Part shown: positions 1-12,900 of the stretch, piece after piece
Position numbering within the stretch: position 1 is the stretch's first letter
Layout of the letters: each line of letters starts with the position of its first letter
NCBI GenBank assembly: GCA_038030265.1
Contig: CM075939.1
Coordinates: 9,963,253 to 10,027,252, forward strand
Length of the DNA: 64,000 bases
Direction: 5' to 3'
Origin: Corythucha ciliata
Taxonomy: Eukaryota; Arthropoda; Insecta; Hemiptera; Tingidae
The notes under the pieces: generated by a model
Seen by the model: only the letters and a program-made list of their open reading frames with translations
Told to the model about the DNA's origin: nothing
Database searches by the model: none
Program-made: the position numbers and the translations under genes

Positions 1-30
1 GCTCCCCCTCCGAGTACAATCGGCACTCAC

Positions 31-3000
31 CTTGACCACCACAGTCGTCTAAATTCGTGCCAATAATGATTTTGAGCTCTTTCCTCGAGGCAATTGAATA
101 TTTCGGCTTTCCGACGCCACCGGTTCTTGACTCTCGCTTTTCCACAGGCGTTACTGTCGGTTTGAATATTCAAACTATCGGCCGTGTCAACCCTTTCGAG
201 AGAGGGTGAAAGCAAAGGAAAAGAAATATATTTAATTAATTTCTATGGCAGGGTTGGTGGTTGAGGGGGAGAGGTTATTACCCGAGCTCTTTTTCTTTGT
301 ATTCTAGAAGCGGTTGGTCCAGAAGATATTCTCTCAGGCTGGATTTTTTATTGATTTTACTCTCGAGAAGCGAGTTTATTCCGATCTTAAACGGTTAGGA
401 GGGGGGCGTATTTTATTTACCAACCAACCACCGCCCATAGCCATTTGGGTTTTTTACCTTTTCCATTATGTTGAAATAGGACTGCAGGTGTTTCTCATGT
501 TTTTCACGGTATCGACTGAATGGATTGAACACGAACTGATCGTGAAGAAATTTCGTGAACATACTCAAACCGTGAATCTGTCTCGGCGGTCCAATAATGG
601 CGAAACACTTTAAAAGTAAGTCAGTTCCTTCGGTCACGTTCAGACGGTACATTTTATGATTTTTTTCTTCGAAGAAATCTATTTGTGGGGAATGGAATGG
701 GAGAGGGGGTGTGAATTACAAACGCCACAAGAAAGATGACGATCTCACCAACGCTTGATTTATTGATGGACCTGTAGTAGCTATATTCGTCCAAATCTTT
801 AACGATGTCCGTGACTGATTTAAAGTCCACACCGTGCTTTAAAATGTAGTCATTGGGATCGAAATGATCGTCTGGAGCTTCTACGTAAATAACAAAGTCG
901 GGGATATCGATTTTTTCTTCGATGACGGGTTCCTCCTCTGACATCAGTTACAAAAATGACAATCATGAGGCTTAATATAACGGTGAGGGGTGGGAGTGGG
1001 GGTTTACCCTCATCGTCGGGATTTTCTTCCGGTGGTTTTGGCGTGAAAAGGGATTCGGCGTCCTCGTGTCGTATCGGTAGATCGATTAAAATGTAGCCGT
1101 GACTTTGAATGAACACGGAGGTGAGAAGCTTTCGCAGACAATTAACGAGCCACTTTCGGTCGGCGTTCTGTTCGGGAGTTTCGATCATCGATTTGAAAAA
1201 TTGTTTGGCCCACTCGCCTCCGCGGTGTTGTTTTTTCGCTTTGGGTGGAGCACCCTCTTCTCCTTCACCTTCCCCTTCACCTTCTTCTTCGTCATCGACT
1301 GGAGGGGGGGGGATGTGAAAATTGGACACAATGTGAAGCGTCTCCCAAAGCTCTGGTCAGGCTCACTCACGTTGCTCCTCGTAGTCTTCCTCGTCTGCCA
1401 GCCGTTCGGGCAGTTCAGCGTCATCTTTACCCTCGTAGGCCTTGTAAAACCAGTTGACGATATTCCCTTTGTGAAGCAACGGAACTTCGTACATTCGACT
1501 CAATAGGGCGGCTATTTCGTACTTGACTTTAGACGGTGGTCCCAATAGTAGGACAGTACTCTCACGGAGGTGACGCTCTTTTTCCAGCTCAAGCACGAGG
1601 TCCATAATGTTGCCAGTGAATGGGTTTTCGAGTTTGGGATCGAATTCGTACGGATCTTCGACGAAGTCGTATCTGTTGGAAAGTTGTTAATTTTGTTAGG
1701 GTTTTGAACCACGGAGCGTGGAACATTTTTACCTTATGTGTTGCTTTAACAGGTCGTTCACGATGGTAGGAAGACAAAATTTCGCTTTGTACCCGGGCGA
1801 AGGCTCCGCCACCACTTTCGAATAACCGAATTTACTCGAAATCGACTCGGCGATCGTCTTAAGCGAGTCGCCACTTGGCATAAGTGCCCAAACGAATTGA
1901 GGATACGACCTCGATGTGATGATGTCGGCAACAATTTGAGACAAATCGTCGACGTGAATAATGGGCGGTATATTGCGCCCAGGGCCGAACAATGGTAGCT
2001 CTCGCTCGTTGTCCCAGGCGACTTTAAAAAAATAAGTGAAAACGTCCTGTTCATGGCCGAATGGAACACCGGTGAATATGATGGTTGTTTTTAATTTTAA
2101 AAAAGGACTTTTTCCGACTCTATAGACGAAATTTTCGAGCGTGTAAAAGTCTTTGTAGTCCGGGTGGGGAACCCGTTCGAGAAATGTTTTAGGAGAGATT
2201 TTACTTAGGACTCCAATGGGGGATTTGACCCAAGTTAAATAGCTTGTAACGAGGATCAAATGACGCGTAGCTTCGGTTTCCTCCACGTCAGTCACGTCCT
2301 TTTTACCTAAAAGTTCCATGTGTTGTTTCAAGTAACACCAGGCGTCGAAAAGGTCTTTTCTCGAGCGTGATATGTCAAAAATTACAGTTCCGCACGATCT
2401 CATACAGAAAAGTCTTGTTAACGGGGCGTTTCGTCCTATTTTAGGCCTTCTAACGCTGTCGTAGTCTACGGAGGTGAGAATGTGAAAAACGTTAGGATCG
2501 GGATGTAGGGCAATGTCTGGTCGATGGGTTTCCTTCTTTTTAAATTCGGTCACGATGTCTTCCAGTGTTCTGCCTTTTTCAGCAAGTTCTAAAAAGTCCC
2601 GGCGTTTCTCTTTAACCTGTCGAACGTCAAATCGAGGCGGAGCCTTCCATTCAAATTCTTCGTCCACTTCGTAGTGATCGTTGTAATCAGTGCCGCCCGT
2701 TGAAAGTGCTTTCCCCGCTTCCAATTTCATTTTTTCAACTTCCACCTCGGATGCGATTAAATCCGCCGGCTCACCCGGTTCGTGAGACAGAGCCAGTGCT
2801 CGCTTCGGCACGAGCATGTAGACAATTTGATCGTTCATATCGGAGTCGACGTCGACCACTTTGAGAACGGCGACTTTATCGTCACGACCGGCGGATGGGA
2901 CGAGTGATTGTGACCAGGCGGTCGATGTATCATCTTGGACGAGAGTGTTGCGTGCGGTGAAGCCTCTGGATCGGGTGAGTTTGCCGATTTTGAAAAAGGT

Positions 3001-6000
3001 TGGGAATGCTACACAGATGGAGTCCAGGAGGGAAGAGAAATTAAGGAATGACAGTGGCTTCGGGGTGAGATGAGTTGAAGGTTCGAGATTAATGCTAACT
3101 CCCGGGTACCTGTAAAAAAGGGAAGACTTAAAATTAATTATGAATAATAAAATGAGTTTTGTATAAATCCCAACCAAGAAAAGGGAGTGATGCACCGTTT
3201 CCTTCCAGTTAATTGCTCCGGATACGGAATCAACGACATGGCGTACAGATAAATTGCGCTCAATTGCTGAATTGAATTTGGCGTATTAAATGCAATAATA
3301 AACTGTAATTAAAGTCTGAAAACCTTAATTGGTTGTTCTGGCACACTCGCGACAGCACTTGAAGCGCCCTCTTCAGACTCTTCGTCCTCAAGCCCCTCTT
3401 TCTCATCTTCACTCTCGGATTCATCGTCTTCGGCGTATTCAGAGTCTGAAGCGGTGGTTACCATCGCGTTTTTTTCAACAAGTGGAAACTCTTCTTGATA
3501 CGGCACCGCCGCCTGCTCCGGCGGCTCATCTTCAACAACGTTGAATTGACCTCTCGGGACTCTGATCCACCTGTTGGACACCCTCCCCCACACTCAAACT
3601 TGAATGCTTCAGCATGGCTTGCCTACACCGGCCGAGCTCGTATCTCACCCTTCTTCCGTGAATTTCCACTCCATTCCATCGTCTTCACCCTGTTCACCAT
3701 ACATCGGCAGCTGTTCTTTGAGTCTAGCCAACGTCTCTAACCTCTCCCTCTCCTGACGAGCTATCTCTCTCTCAACTAGCTCGTCACGCCAGCGAGTCAG
3801 CGTCAGTTGGTCAGTTTTTAAACGTTCAAGAAGTTGCTCCGCCGTTATCTTTTTTCGACGGCTCATAACTGCTAATGGTGTGATTTCTTCTTCCTGATCT
3901 GTTCGTTGAGAAAAAAAAATCCTTGAATTACGGTTGTGTTCAGTGGCGGAGAAACAATTTCAATGAGGTGTAGCAGAATTCTGGAAAAAGGATCCACCCA
4001 CCTCACGGTATATTCATGGCGGGGGCAAGTACGAAGGGGTGTTATGATTTTAACACGCCGTTATGACAATAAACACACAATTACAATGGTACATGGTAAA
4101 ATTAAAACAATTAACAATTAAAATGGTAAATGGTAAAATGGTACAATTAAAATGGTTGCCACTAGAATACCACCATAGCCCATAGGCGGAAAATGGCCAA
4201 ATAGACAATTCCGCACATCATTGAAAATGGCTAATCTGACAATTCATGCCCTAAAACAACGAAGTCCTCCAAAGTCCCTAAAATTTTCAATCTTCCAAGT
4301 GTTTCCGACTAAAAATGGTCATACTGGTCATCCACGCCCGTTGCAAAGCGTCAGGAACGATTCGCCCCAGGCGCGGATCCAGAGTCGGCTTAAAGGAGGG
4401 GGCCATTAATGAGATAAAAACGGTTCTTAGTGCGTAAAATTGGCGCAATCTGTCACTGAAATAGGCCACCCAGCGAAATTGGTTTACTGGCAGAAAAATT
4501 TCCCGAAATTAGCTGTTCATAAAATTGACAATCTCATGGAATTGACAATTTCTTCATAAAATGGACATTTTCCACATAAAATATACAATTTGCTGATAAA
4601 ATTGACTATTTCCTTAAAAATTTGACAATTTACTACTCAAATTGATCATTTCCGCGATCGGCTATTCGTACTAAAAATTACATGTTTAAAGCCAGAATAA
4701 ACGATCGCCAATTACTGTATTAAAAATAATCAGCGAAAGGGCAATTGACCATCGAGCCGATCATGGGGCAAAATTTATAATGGCCAAGGGCCAAAAATAA
4801 AATTATTGTGAATGAGTTACAATTTCTAACCAAAATGGCAAAAATGATTGTATGCGCCTTAAAAATAGGTAGACTGATGATTCGCGCCCTGAAAATGTTT
4901 GAACTGACGATTTGTTCCCTTTAAAACTGTCAAAACCGCGCATGGTCTAAAAATGGTTCAAATAAACCATGCTGTGCCAGTGAAAATGGCTAAACTGACG
5001 ATTCGTGCCCTAAAATAACCAAACGCCTTACAAAATTCTCAATGCTCTAAAAATGGTCAACTGATCATTGGCGTTCTTTGGAAAGCGTTCATTGAGACGA
5101 GAATGAAAATAAATATGGTCTGCTGACCGTACTGACAACTCGCCCCCCCCCCCCAATGGCTAAACTGACTGATTCGCGCCTTGAAAGGGCTTATAAACAG
5201 ACGTGGATTCCGTAGAAAAATGGAAAAACGACCTCTCTCGTTTCAAAAATGGTCAAATTGACCATAATTCATGCCTTAAAAATGCCTGAACTGACGATTC
5301 GTGCCCTAAACGATCACCAAAATTACTATTCACGCACTAAAAATTGTAAACTTAGTCATTGACGAGAATTTGGGTTTCAGATTATGGATGTTCTTAAAGC
5401 CCCGTTCACAAGCTCTATGCTATACGTCTGTGGACAGCCAAACAAATTAATTCCGTCGAAAAATGAAGCATTTTCATAGGTTGCATAGACACCACATAAC
5501 ACAAACATAGAGCTTGTGAACGGGCCTTAAACCTCTCCTTAGGCCATTGTCACTCGAACTGTTCATTTCGTTCTTGAAACTGTCATTTCGCCTAACAAAA
5601 CTGTCAATTTCGCCTCAGAAACTGATAGTCTTGACGTGGAATCTGTCAATTTTCTCCCACATGACAAAATATCGCAAAACGAGATTTAGCAGCAGACAAT
5701 TCGGGCTCAAAACACGGGGTTTTTGAGTCCCTTCATTTGGAATAGTCGAGTACTAGAAACCCTCACAACTGTGACGTCCTATAAACCGTCAGTTTTCGCC
5801 CTAGTAGAGTCAATTTCGTCCTCAAAACAGTCAATATCGTCGCCAAACCTATCAATGTCATCCTGAAATTGCATATTTCGTCCTATAAACCGTCAATTTT
5901 ATTCTAGAAATGTCAAATTCGTCAATCAAAATTGTCAATTTCATTCTGGATATTGTAACTTTTGCCGTCAAAACGATCAATGTCGTCCTAAAACTCCCAA

Positions 6001-6873
6001 TTTCATCCTATAGGCTGTCAATTTTGTCCTCGAATATGCAAATTTCACCCATAAACTGTCAATTTTGTCGTTCAAAACCGACAATTTCGTCCTGGAAGCT
6101 ATCAACGGACATTTGTCCAGGAATTGGCCCTACTGGTTGTATTGTGGACAGGTGCTCACACTTACCGAATTCGAATGAAGACGCCGAATCGTCGTCCGTC
6201 CAAAGTGAGTCCTCGCTACTCTCCTCGGACTCACCGTCTTCATCGTCGTCGAGCCAGGACGCGCGAGTTTCAGCCGGATCTTTTATCCTGGCCTTCTTGG
6301 CCGCTATGTCCTGTTCGAAGTCTCTCAACTGTTTAATATTTGGAATGACGACACGGACGACAAGCTCTTTGGGCGGCGCTTTGAACGGTGATCCTTCACC
6401 ACCCTCACCGCCTTCACCGCTGGGTCCAGTGGGAGCTACGATCTGAGGCGGCAGTGGCTGCACTTTGGCTTCTCTGATCGCTTTGACGATATACTTGCCG
6501 TTGTAGTAATCGACCCTGGGCGTTAATTGTTTACAAAGTGAAATTTCAACGCGCTACACGCAATAATCGGCGCATATTTACCTGCTCTTCCATACTTTGT
6601 TGTCACTCGCCGTGGTCGTCGCTCGGAAATAGACCAACTGAGAGAGGCGGAGGTTTTGTTTCGATACAACAATTAACGACCCTCCCTCGCTCGGTCGGGT
6701 ACTGAAACGAAACGCCAGTCATTAGACGACCATTTTTTTTTTTACGGAGTCCTTCATCGAACTTACGATACGAGAGCGTCTTGATCGCTTTTCCACGGTA
6801 TGTCGTAAACAGACGGCTGCCTGGCTCTAGGCAGAGCCTCCGTCATAACAACCGACTTCTTTGGCTCTGACAT
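31..6873 (-). CDS. AK7: AK7-like protein, paralogue A (partial, continues past left edge)
   Basis: Homologue of adenylate kinase 7, a protein of motile cilia and sperm flagella. Twelve exons were placed by splice sites with matching phase: 6873-6767, 6701-6582, 6515-6166, 3898-3649, 3570-3324, 3126-1733, 1672-1371, 1298-1008, 937-749, 666-458, 361-282, 192-31. The last ends at a GTGAGT donor, so one short 3' exon lies outside the window. The visible protein is about 1,233 residues, against roughly 720 in vertebrate AK7. From about residue 603 it matches the AK7 NAD-epimerase-like domain, including PHPDYKDFYTLENFVY, FFKVAWDNE and IPPIIHVDDL. The adenylate-kinase-like domain follows, with degenerate P-loop LLGPPSKVKYE (near 867) and GYILIDLP (near 991) where active kinases have a DGFPR-type motif. 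Residues of about 190-600 are acidic and low in complexity. The start is the ATG at 6873, whose region PSVYDIPW matches PSVFELPW in gene B. Exon 6 is the least certain boundary (acceptor at 3127, weak). Confidence 0.85.
4200..5392. repeat. Short-period array, family A (gene A intron 3)
   Basis: Degenerate tandem copies of roughly 30 bp built on AAATGGCTAAACTGACGATT followed by CGCGCCCT-like sequence. It lies inside the 2.27-kb intron 3 of gene A (6165-3899). A different sub-array at 4515-4640, of TGACAATTTC type, belongs to family E. No open frame of interest. The same family recurs at 11040-11220 (inverted), 46320-47360 and 57600-57885. Confidence 0.8.
5398..5526. mobile_element. piggyBac-like miniature inverted-repeat element
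   Basis: A 129-bp element with near-identical terminal inverted repeats of about 21 bp (left CCCGTTCACAAGCTCTATG, right its reverse complement). TTAA lies immediately outside both ends (5394-5397 and 5527-5530), which is the target site used by piggyBac transposases. It has no coding capacity. It separates family A from family B repeats in gene A intron 3. A decayed relative of its right end is at about 34030-34068. Confidence 0.75.
5540..6130. repeat. Short-period array, family B (gene A intron 3)
   Basis: Degenerate tandem copies of about 20-40 bp built on AAACTGTCAATTTCGTCCT. The array comes within about 35 bp of the splice donor of gene A exon 3 (6165). The same family is at 10430-10930 (inverted order) and 47390-47860. 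Confidence 0.8.
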
Positions 6874-6991
6874 TACGATATGCTAGAAAAACAAAAACAA
6901 AAAAACTTTTACAGCATATGTTAACTCAGTTCTGTCCCCCCCCCCCTCCGATTTAATTTCATAGTTCACGGAGTCTCTGTTCTCTGCCGTG
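6874..6991. promoter_or_regulatory. 118-bp divergent start region between the two AK7-like genes
   Basis: This is all the DNA between the two start codons. It should hold either a bidirectional promoter or the 5' splice-acceptor regions of both messages. Each start is preceded by a pyrimidine tract ending in AG. On the minus strand the AG is at 6884-6883, 9 bases before the ATG. On the plus strand it is at 6963-6964, after a run of C's, 27 bases before the ATG. I see no clear TATA box. Confidence 0.55.
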
Positions 6992-9900
6992 ATGGACGTT
7001 GAATCGGAGGAAGAAATTATCGAGACGAAAGTCGAAAGGGTCATAGAACCGCCGTCTGTTTTTGAGCTTCCATGGACCGATGATGAGGATCGAAACTACA
7101 GGCACAAAAAAAAAGGGTTTTTAGTGATCGTATCCAACAAGATTTTCACTGAAAATGACTTGAAAACGATGAAAAAAGAAATCGACCCGGACGAAACAAG
7201 AATCTACAAAAATAGGTGTAACCCTTCAGCTACCCGCCAACCATCAGTACGGCCCCTTATAACGGTTCTCTCTCTTTTTTTTAAGGTACGGAACCTTTCT
7301 GGGTAAATATATCGTCGAAGCGCTTAGAAACACCATCGTCGGCCTGTTCCCCGATTATTCCGCCAAAGAACAACCCGGTGAAGGTGGGGCCGAAGGTGAG
7401 GAGGGCGAGGGTGGTGAACTCGGCGGACTGGGTGGTCTCAAAGAGCCACAACAGGCCGTGCTGAAACCGCAAGAGCCTCATTGGACTGATGAGTCGTCCG
7501 GAAAGTCGGCGGACGACAACAGTGACAACGCGATGGATTACTGGAATTACGACTCAATTGATGAGGACGAAGTGGACGAAGAAGAATCCGAAATTGATCT
7601 CGAGAAAAAGAAAGGTTGTTAGATCTTTTTTTTGGATTCTGACGAGACGCGGCTTTGAATAGTGCTGCGCACGTCTCATCTGAGTTATTTTCGCTAATTT
7701 TACTTTGTTTAAAGACCCCTCAAGAGCCTACCTAGAAAGTAGTGACTCTGTCTACAGTCTCTCCCCTGGTGAAGAGCCCCGCATTGATGACGAAGAGGAA
7801 GAGACTCGAGACAGGACACTGCCACCGCCGCCGCCAGTTACTTTCAAGAAAAAGAAAATTCATGACCTTCCCCCTGAAACGGTCGATATGTTGAACCATG
7901 AAACGTCGTCGAGTGAAGACGACGGAGGATTTTTATTCGGTGAGTTTCCACCTACCATCGAACCACCACTCCTGACCGACCAAAAAACCCGTCTCCTGTC
8001 GGTTATTTGCTCGTTAACAGACGCACCGGGACCGGATTTTCGTCAACGTGTAATGACGATGAACCAGTGGAAAATGAAATTGCCTAAAATTAAAAATAAA
8101 GTGAGAAACGTCATTCATAGGCGAACCACGAGAAAGAAAACGGAAATGGACGTTTTCAAGTTGCCATTAACGGACGAAGATATGGGTAAAACATTTTTCT
8201 ACAGTTTTGAATGTGACATACGTACATGAATGTGAGGGAAATTGACTCACATCTCGAACCTTCTAAATTTGGCCACCGGCCTCGACCAAGCACCAAGGGC
8301 CTAGTTGAAGATTTTCCTATAGTGGGGGGGAGAGGGTATTGTCACGGTAGGGTGGGTATTGCTCTATATTGCTGTATTGTTGAGGGTATTGCTCCTTGGC
8401 GGAAATCTCTATGAGGCCTTTTAGTCGCTGAATACACAAGAAATATTTTTTTTACTTATAGCGATTTTCATTCTACACACTACACAAGTGCAGTGCAGTG
8501 TCCTCTCATAAACATATGTTTTAATTCAGAGAGGACGGGTAGGAAAATTTACACTACACTAGTGTGTATTCCATTGAATGGAAAATCTTTAGTGTTATAA
8601 CTTAACACTACTTTTACCAATACCTTATCTGCAAATTGGCCCTATTTCTCAATTGAAGCCAGAAACCAGCAATTTTCCTCAATTTAATCGCGAATTAGCG
8701 ATTTAACTCAACATTTTAGCCACGAATTATATCGTTTTTTTTCCGTTTTAACAGCAAATTAGCCATTTCTCTCAATTTCAGAAGCGAATTAACATTTTTC
8801 TCAATTTTAGCAGCGAATTGGCCTCTTATTTTTTCAACTTGTGTCATGAATTAGCGATTTTTCTCAAAATTTTGGCCACGAATTTTAGCAGCAAATTAGC
8901 GATCCGTTTTCGCAGCAAATTAGGAATTTCTTTCAATTTTAGAAGCTAGTTATTGTTTTTCTCCATTTTAGCAGCGAATTTTAGCGTTTTGTCCGTTTTA
9001 GCAGCAAATTAGCAATTTCTCTCAATTTTAAAAGCGAGTTAAGGTTTTTCTCAATTTTAGCAGCGAATTTGCCTCTTATTTCTTCATCATGTGTCATGAA
9101 TTAGCGAATTTTCTCAAAATATTAGCAGCAAATTAGCGATCCGTTTTAGCAGAAAATTAGCAATTTCCCTTAATTTTAGAAGCTAATTAAGTGTCTTAAT
9201 TTTTTACCCGAGAATTAGGGCCGTATTCAGAAACCCACCTTGCACAGAAGCCTAAGAATAGGCCCAGAAACCGGCAATTTTGCTTGCATTAAGACTCTAA
9301 ACTGACAATTTTGCTAGAATTTAAGACCCCTCTCGCGGATCTTCAGCTAAGAAACTTCCAATTTCGAGAGAATTTACCATACTTTGCGCTGATGAGACCA
9401 CCTAGCCATAGTTTCGGCACCACAGTCCTCAAAAACAACCCCTAAACGCGCAGTTTCGCTTAAATAAAAAATTAAGGCCCTGAACTTGCATTCACGAAGA
9501 AATTAAAACCCGAATGTCACTTTGCCACGGCTATTAGGCCATGCCACTTCGAGTTTTCGGGGTATTCGTCACGCTCAGGGCCGGTTCTGTTGGAGCTAAA
9601 GATCGTAATTTTTCGTTGTTGAGAGGGAGGAACCTTGTCAGCCAACGACTCCCGAATTTCGCGGATATCTAGACCTGAAACTTGCATGCCGCAGTTTTTG
9701 GCAACGAGAGATGTAATTTCTTGGCTATATTTGTCAGGCTTTAAGAGCAATGTCAAAAAAGTTCCTGAAACTTTCAAATTCGTAAATTTAAGACGTGAAA
9801 CGTGCAATATCGTGAATTTTAGACAGAAAGCTTCCAATTTTGTTGATATTTGCCTCCTCCAAAATGTTGCAATTTTGCGGTTTTTCGTAAGAGTGCTAAC

Positions 9901-12900
9901 GGCCCTATATTTAGCCTGGAATCTGTTAAGTTGTTGGTTGAAATCACCAGTTTTGGAGTAAAATAGTAATTTTTGTGTGCTAAAAACGGTAGTTTAAGGA
10001 TCTCAAGATTTTGGGTTAAGACCGCCAGTTTTGAGGCAACACTTAAGCGTTGGCGCAAGATCATCAGTTTTAAACCTTGGCCATACGTGTGTCCGTATTG
10101 GACAAATATCTTCCAATATTACTCAACAATAAAACTCTATCGCCCATCTTACAATAATGCTTTAAATGCTTGAAACGATATTGATAGTTTCTCACTTTCT
10201 ATACCCTGTTCAAGATAAGAATACCTTAGATCCATCTGTTTGTTTTTGCCTTTCACGTTAATAAAACATCAAACCATACGGATCGGGGTTATTCTTATCT
10301 TGAACAGGGTATAGTACTCGACTATTTCCAGTGAAGGGGCTTAGATGCCCCATGGTCTGAGCCCGAATGTCTGATGCTTCATCTCCAAATCAAGTTGTGG
10401 GATCTTTTCTTAAGTGTTAGAATGAAATTGAGCTTACAAGTCAAAATTGTCAGTTCCTGGTGTAAATTTGACGGTTTAAAGTACGAAAATCGCAGTTTTG
10501 AATGTTGAAATTGACAGTTCCTACGGTAAAATTGGCAGATTCGAGGACGAAACTGTCAATTTCGTCTTAAAAACTGTCAATTTCGTTCTGGAATCATTCA
10601 AAACTGCCAACTTCGTCATTAAAACTTTCAATTTCCTCCTTGAAACTGTCAATTTAGTCCTGGAAACTATCGATAGACATTTGTCCCAGAAACAGTCTAT
10701 TCCGTTCTAGAAACTGTCCATTTTGTCCAGGAAATTGTTAATTTCGTCGTCAAAACTATCAATGTCGTCCTAAAACTCTCAATTTCATCCTATTATAAAC
10801 TGTCAATTTCAACGAAATTGGTACAATTCTAGGACGAAATTGACAGTTTGTAGGACGGAATTGGCAGTTTTAGAATGATACCGATAGTTTTGACGATGAA
10901 AATTGATGTTTGTGACGAATTGATGTAATGTTTTGAGCCCGAATTGTCTGCTGCTGAATCTCGAAATCAAATCTTTTGTTGCATTGGAGGAAATTGTCAG
11001 ATTCCAAGTCCCATCACCAGGGTAGGTGGGGGGAGGGGGAGAAAATCTATAGTCTGAAACCCGAATTCTCGTCAGTGACTGAGTTTAGAATTTTTAGTAC
11101 GTGAATAGTCATTTTAGTGATCGTTAGGGCACGAATGGTCAATTTGGCCATTTTTGGAACACGAATGGCAATTTTTCAAGGCGCGAATCTGTCAGTTATT
11201 AGAGGATTATTTTGATTTTGATTCGAGTGAAACTTTGAAGACACATTCTATACTGCTATTCTAGGAAGATGGAAGACGGAGAGGCACTGACTCCCCCCCC
11301 CCCCGCCAACGCTAAGGGGCGGCGTAATCGAGCCTTGCTCCCCATAGACAAATTCATAGATCCGGAAATGATCCAACCTTGCGAAATTGATTTTTGAATG
11401 GGACAACTGCGCAAAAATTTTGTTTGTGAAACCAATCAAACCCGCGTCGCGTAATTGCCCCTCGTAATGAACCGAAACTCAGGAAATTTCAACTTTGGAA
11501 GTGCCGTACCGGGCTTCTTCGTCTTTTTTTTTTTTTTTTTTTTTTTTTTAACGACAAGGATGGCTGTGGGGGAGAGGAGACGACTGCAACATGACAGCGA
11601 TTGGTAAAATCATTGATCCACCTTCTCCTGACCATTAGTTTCCGGGTCGATCCCCCGCGCCGGTTTTTTTTCCCGCGCACTCACCTCCTTCTACATTCTC
11701 GTTATTCGGTTGTCCCCCAGGGCAACGGCGTAGGTTTAATTTAAACAAAACAAATAAACAAGGCACACAAACAAAAAAATGGCAATTCCTATGCATTTTG
11801 TTGAATAAATAATTTTTAAATGGGTAATATCCAAATTTATCTTTACGCTCTTGGCGTATTTTTTGTGACTGTAATAGCTGTTTATGCCATTAAAAGTAGA
11901 CGGACAACGTACAGGTTTGTTCAGTTCTAGTGACAATAACGTTGAATTTGATCTGACACCGCTACTTGCTAACATCAACCTCTCTCCCTCTTTACAGAAG
12001 CCGACGAAGAAATGCTCCACCAAATATTAGAGACGATGCAAGAACAGGTGAGACAGAGACGCCGAGAGCAACAACTGCCGGAGGATCCGGAGGAGACAAC
12101 ACACCCTCAACAATTGGAGCCGACACAGGAGAGGGAAGCAAGAAGACAGTTGCTTCAGGCAAAGCGGGAGAATCGAAAACTCCCCCACCAACAACCGCCC
12201 GAGCAGCAGCAACAGCCGCCTCTCGATCCGCTAGGGCAGCAGCTTCGAAGTCTCCTACTCGAAGACAAGGTCGACAATGAGGAGGAGCCTGAAGTGGGGC
12301 TGGAGGATGTCGAAGGCGGTGACCGGCTGTTTGCGGAGACGGTGGGTGATGGAAAAACGATTGAAACGGACGATGAGAATGAAGTGATGGAAGGGCCTTG
12401 GGTGTGTGTGTTTTTGTGTGGGACGTGGATTATTCTAGTCGGGAGCTTATTGTCCTTCCACAGGGCGATGGAATCGGAAATTGGAGTACACCTACCGACA
12501 GCGACAGAGACTCACTAGACGTTGAAATGGAAGACTTGACTTATAAACAGAAGAGAGAATTACGTGATTTGAGAAAGCAAAAATGGAATTTATTTGATAA
12601 AATCAAAGATCACTGGCTAATAAATGCATCGTCAGAAAAAATGACGTGATTAACTAAATTTTTTAATTAAAATAGCTTTAAATTGTCGATTCATTTTAAA
12701 GGCGAGGAACCGACAAACTAATAAAAGCTGACACTATGTTCATCATGGACTACCCAACTTTGCTGTCAGCAATGAAAATTGAACGACCCAGCAAAAGCGA
12801 CGCCAGTTTTGTGAGCAATCGGCAAATATTTAGTAAGATATCGCAATTATATCCGCCCGTAATTTATTTATTTACAAAATTGATACAAAAAAACAGTGCG

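Noticed and set aside
1099..1506. Plus-strand frames opposite gene A exons
   Set aside because: Shadow frames of the gene A coding strand with no splice logic of their own.
4200..6130. Regular repeats resembling a CRISPR array
   Set aside because: Units are degenerate, spacing is irregular, there are no unique spacers of constant length and no cas genes, and the DNA is eukaryotic.
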